A stretch of 64,000 nt of DNA, taken from positions 124,001 to 188,000 of the forward strand of contig JBMNPT010000002.1 in assembly GCA_050943735.1 (NCBI GenBank), given 5' to 3'. A model generated the notes under the pieces. The model worked only from the letters and a program-made list of their open reading frames with translations, did no database searches and had not been told where the DNA came from. The position numbers were made by a program, and so were the translations under genes. The DNA is from JBMNPT01 sp050943735 (GTDB taxonomy: Bacteria; Bacillota; Clostridia; Oscillospirales; RGIG577). Below, one piece after another: positions 61,901 through 64,000 of this stretch (position 1 is the first letter of the stretch; each line of letters opens with the position of its first letter).

Positions 61901-63043
61901 ATGCGCATCCAATCGCTTTATTACCGGGATGAAGACTGCAACTGGACCCTGCAGCCCACTCAGTTTGATTTGCTGACCCTGTTTGTGGGGATTTCCGGAG
62001 TGGGAAAATCCCGGATTCTGGAAGCCATTATGAGTCTGCGGGATGTGGTCCTGGGGCACACCGACCGATTGGGTGGGGTTTCCTTTACAGTGGAATTTTC
62101 CACCGGCACCTCCTCGTACCGATGGAAATGCCGGTTTGAGGCTCTGCATCGCCCCAATTTAAAGTCCCGCCACGCACGGCAGCTCTATCCCACTTGGGAA
62201 ATGCTGGGGGTTCCTCTCCGCCCTGCTATTGTAGAAGAACAGCTGGTACAGGGAAGCGAAGAGATTTTCCGCCGGGATGTCGACGGCTGCTACTTCCAAG
62301 GGAAACTGCTTCCCCGGCCCAATCCCTATCGCAGTATGTTAGAACTATTTTCTTCTGAACCAGTTCTCAAAGAGGTGCGGGATAGTTTTCTCAGCATTTT
62401 CCTGATGGAATTCACCAGCGACATGAATGTGCTGGTGGATGCTTCTCTGGCCAAATTGTACGAAGAGCGAAACAGTGCGGAGGATGAACGCCAAATCATC
62501 ACCTCCAATGCCCCTCTGATTGCCAAGCTGGCCTACTATTCCAAAGCCCGCCCAGAAAAATTCCAGCGAATCCGGCAAAAATTCATAGATGTTTTCCCAC
62601 AGGTGGAGGATCTGTGCTTCCGCGAGGTCACTGACTCCCGGTTTTACATTCTGCATCTGAAAGAACGGGGAACCGACTATATTCCGCAGGGAAATTTCTC
62701 TTCCGGCATGTTCAAGACCCTGCTGTTCCTCACCCAGCTCTCCATGCTGGAAGGCAGCTGTGTAGTCCTCATCGATGAAATCGAGAACAGCCTGGGACTC
62801 AACTGCATTGATATCCTGACCGATGAGCTGGCTGAAGTGGAATGTGATGACCAGTTTTTCATCACCAGCCACCACCCCTACATCATCAACAACATCGATA
62901 TGGAATATTGGCGGGTGGTCAATCGCAAAGGCTCCGCTGTCAGCGTCAAAACTGCCAAAGACCTGCACATGGGTGATTCCAGTCACGAGGCATTTTTCCA
63001 GCTGATCAACTCCGCCGGATATCGGAAGGGGATCGAACTATGA
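61901..63043 (+). CDS. OLD/AriA-like AAA ATPase of a two-gene defence-type cassette
   Basis: The 380-residue protein is an ABC-type (AAA_15/AAA_21-like) ATPase. Walker A lies in FVGISGVGKSRIL (about 28-40), an ABC-signature-like segment is NFSSGMFKTLLFL (about 265-277), Walker B is VVLIDEIENSLGLN (about 288-301), and the switch His is in FITSHHPYIINN (about 320-331). The central part (100-240) lacks recognisable motifs. The next gene overlaps by four bases (ATGA) and encodes an RloB/Toprim-like protein. Such pairs include AbiL, PARIS (AriA-AriB) and related anti-phage modules; which family this belongs to is not decided. The start follows AAAGGAGG, with an extended -10 TGcTATACT at 61867. Composition matches the host. 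Confidence 0.85.
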   Translation: MRIQSLYYRDEDCNWTLQPTQFDLLTLFVGISGVGKSRILEAIMSLRDVVLGHTDRLGGVSFTVEFSTGTSSYRWKCRFEALHRPNLKSRHARQLYPTWEMLGVPLRPAIVEEQLVQGSEEIFRRDVDGCYFQGKLLPRPNPYRSMLELFSSEPVLKEVRDSFLSIFLMEFTSDMNVLVDASLAKLYEERNSAEDERQIITSNAPLIAKLAYYSKARPEKFQRIRQKFIDVFPQVEDLCFREVTDSRFYILHLKERGTDYIPQGNFSSGMFKTLLFLTQLSMLEGSCVVLIDEIENSLGLNCIDILTDELAEVECDDQFFITSHHPYIINNIDMEYWRVVNRKGSAVSVKTAKDLHMGDSSHEAFFQLINSAGYRKGIEL

Positions 63044-63792
63044 ACCTGTACATGCTGGTGGAAGGCCGCCGTACCGAAGTAGCGGTCTACCCCGCCTGGC
63101 TGCAGCATGAGCTGCCCTTTTTGCGCCAGGTGGACTATCCCTTTCAAGCCCGGCAGAACTGCTTTTATGTGGTTTCCGGTTTTGGCTACCCCAATCTGCT
63201 TCACCACATAGCCAACTGCGTACGAGAGGTCAATCGCTATAAACAGTATGACTATCTGGTCATCTGCCTGGACAGTGACAATCTGGAGGTGCGGGACCGC
63301 ATCATTGAAATCGAAAATCTGCTGGACAAAGAACACCTTTGGCCCAAACGGGCACAGATCCGGGTACTGGTACAAAAAAAGTGTATTGAAACCTGGTTTC
63401 TGGGCAATCGTGCTTTACAGCAGGTGGAACCCACTGCACAATTGCTGCCCTATTGGAATGCCTACAATGTCTTTGAACGAGATCCCGAACGTATGGAAAA
63501 ACCCATCCACTATCGGGGCAGCATTGGTGATTTCCACTGTCACTATCTCATTCACTTGCTGGAGGCACATGGAATACGCTATTCCAAACGCCAACCTGGC
63601 GCAGTATGCACACCGGAATACATAGAACAATTGCGCCTGCGTACCCGAGAAACCCGTCATTTACGTACACTACGAAACTTCTTCGACTTTTGCGACCAAT
63701 TGCGAGAGGAATACACCCTATGGAAAGAGGCCCAGGACGCACTGGAAGAAGATCAGCTGGAAACCGTAATTGCCGAACAGCGACCTTGTTAA
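63040..63792 (+). CDS. RloB/DUF4276-like Toprim-type putative effector nuclease
   Basis: The 250-residue protein begins MNLYMLVEGRRTE, the VEGxTE motif that supplies the catalytic Glu (about residue 8) in RloB/DUF4276/Toprim-like nucleases. The DxD pair appears in YLVICLDSDNLEV (residues 78 and 80), and KCIETWFLGN (about 114-123) matches the conserved ExW segment of RloB. A Toprim-like metal site is therefore likely. It is coupled to the ATPase gene by an ATGA overlap. The most likely role is the toxic or nucleolytic effector of the pair. The remainder (130-250) is unrecognised. The gene ends before a strong bidirectional terminator. Confidence 0.75.
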   Translation: MNLYMLVEGRRTEVAVYPAWLQHELPFLRQVDYPFQARQNCFYVVSGFGYPNLLHHIANCVREVNRYKQYDYLVICLDSDNLEVRDRIIEIENLLDKEHLWPKRAQIRVLVQKKCIETWFLGNRALQQVEPTAQLLPYWNAYNVFERDPERMEKPIHYRGSIGDFHCHYLIHLLEAHGIRYSKRQPGAVCTPEYIEQLRLRTRETRHLRTLRNFFDFCDQLREEYTLWKEAQDALEEDQLETVIAEQRPC

Positions 63793-63810
63793 ATTGCTGC
63801 TTGCCTTAAA

Positions 63811-63850
63811 ACAAAAAAGCCCTTTGCTTAAAGCAAAGGGCTTTTCTTTT
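63811..63850. terminator. Bidirectional terminator between the defence-type pair and tuf
   Basis: The stem AAGCCCTTTGC / GCAAAGGGCTT has loop TTAAA, with A6 upstream and TTCTTTT downstream. It serves two convergent transcripts. Confidence 0.88.
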
Positions 63851-63863
63851 TAGGTCAGAAGAA

Positions 63864-64000
63864 TTACTTATCTTCCACAGCGGTAACAGCACCGGAACCA
63901 ACGGTTCTGCCGCCTTCACGGATAGCGAAACGCAGACCTACTTCGATAGCGATAGGAGTGATCAGTTCCACGTCCATGGATACGTTATCGCCAGGCATGC
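63864..64000 (-). CDS. tuf: Elongation factor Tu, partial (C-terminal end)
   Basis: The last 45 codons of tuf run into the right edge. The readable protein is MPGDNVSMDVELITP, then IAIEVGLRFAIREGG, then RTVGSGAVTAVEDK, the C terminus of EF-Tu domain 3. Codon use is strongly biased towards optimal codons, as expected for one of the most abundant cellular proteins. The stop codon lies 13 bases from the shared terminator. Domains 1 and 2 lie outside the window. Confidence 0.96.
   Translation of the reverse strand, partial: MPGDNVSMDVELITPIAIEVGLRFAIREGGRTVGSGAVTAVEDK

Overview
The window is a 64-kb chromosomal segment of a moderately G+C-rich, endospore-forming Bacillota. The most likely home is a Clostridia lineage of the Oscillospiraceae / gut Ruminococcaceae type (inference). 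Evidence: Bacillota gene neighbourhoods (decarboxylase-darA-holB-ricT-trmN6; hprK-PHP-murB-rapZ-whiA-dnaE-pfkA), type III glutamine synthetase, DapL-type lysine/DAP synthesis, pyruvate phosphate dikinase, a divergent type IIA topoisomerase pair, an alpha/beta-type SASP, a CwlD-like amidase, RicT, and strong AGGAGG ribosome binding sites. I see no rRNA, tRNA, CRISPR array, IS element or prophage.

Layout. 1-4140 (minus): trmN6 (cut by the edge), ferredoxin, ricT, holB, darA and an Orn/Lys/Arg decarboxylase. 4281-13534: a secreted stalk-domain protein, then divergent glutamine synthetase genes. glnN (GSIII) runs left; glnA (GSI)-ANTAR regulator-dapF-pyrG-dapL runs right as one tight operon. Both glutamine synthetase leaders carry an intrinsic terminator and a small hairpin with an A-A-(A/G)-G-G-C hexaloop, the signature expected of ANTAR antitermination targets. 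13669-17553: a DUF4349 lipoprotein, a small Trp-rich secreted protein divergent from a mini HTH gene with shared operators, an XRE regulator/membrane protein pair with its own operators, a methyltransferase and a small membrane protein. 17568-21068: a TPP riboswitch controlling tenA and a ThiXYZ-type pyrimidine transporter. 21241-22083: an A+T-rich GNAT gene, probably foreign. 22271-31833: ppdK, a short QueG-like protein, a thioesterase, pfkA, dnaE and a YrvL-like membrane protein. 31830-36352: whiA, rapZ, murB, a PHP phosphoesterase and hprK. 36577-49371: rpmB, a COG0523 GTPase, radA, amidase, nucleoside phosphorylase, RNA methyltransferases, cyclophilin, an HD protein, birA, an Smr protein, trmB, an AEC transporter, a cysteine-synthase-like enzyme and an exonuclease. 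49389-53612: topoisomerase A and B subunits. 53772-64000: a 47-residue Cys-rich peptide, fba, a membrane protein with 11-residue coiled-coil repeats, an SGNH hydrolase and DUF4358 lipoprotein, recD2, comF, a SASP, a two-gene ATPase/Toprim-like cassette that looks like an anti-phage system, and the end of tuf.

How it fits together. Most of the window is core metabolism and information processing. Three parts deserve attention: the nitrogen-control region (two glutamine synthetases, an ANTAR protein whose pseudo-receiver lacks the phospho-Asp, and two matching RNA leaders); the ATPase/RloB-like pair at 61901-63792; and two small regulator units (14632-15287 and 15308-16006) whose promoters and palindromic operators can be read directly from the sequence.
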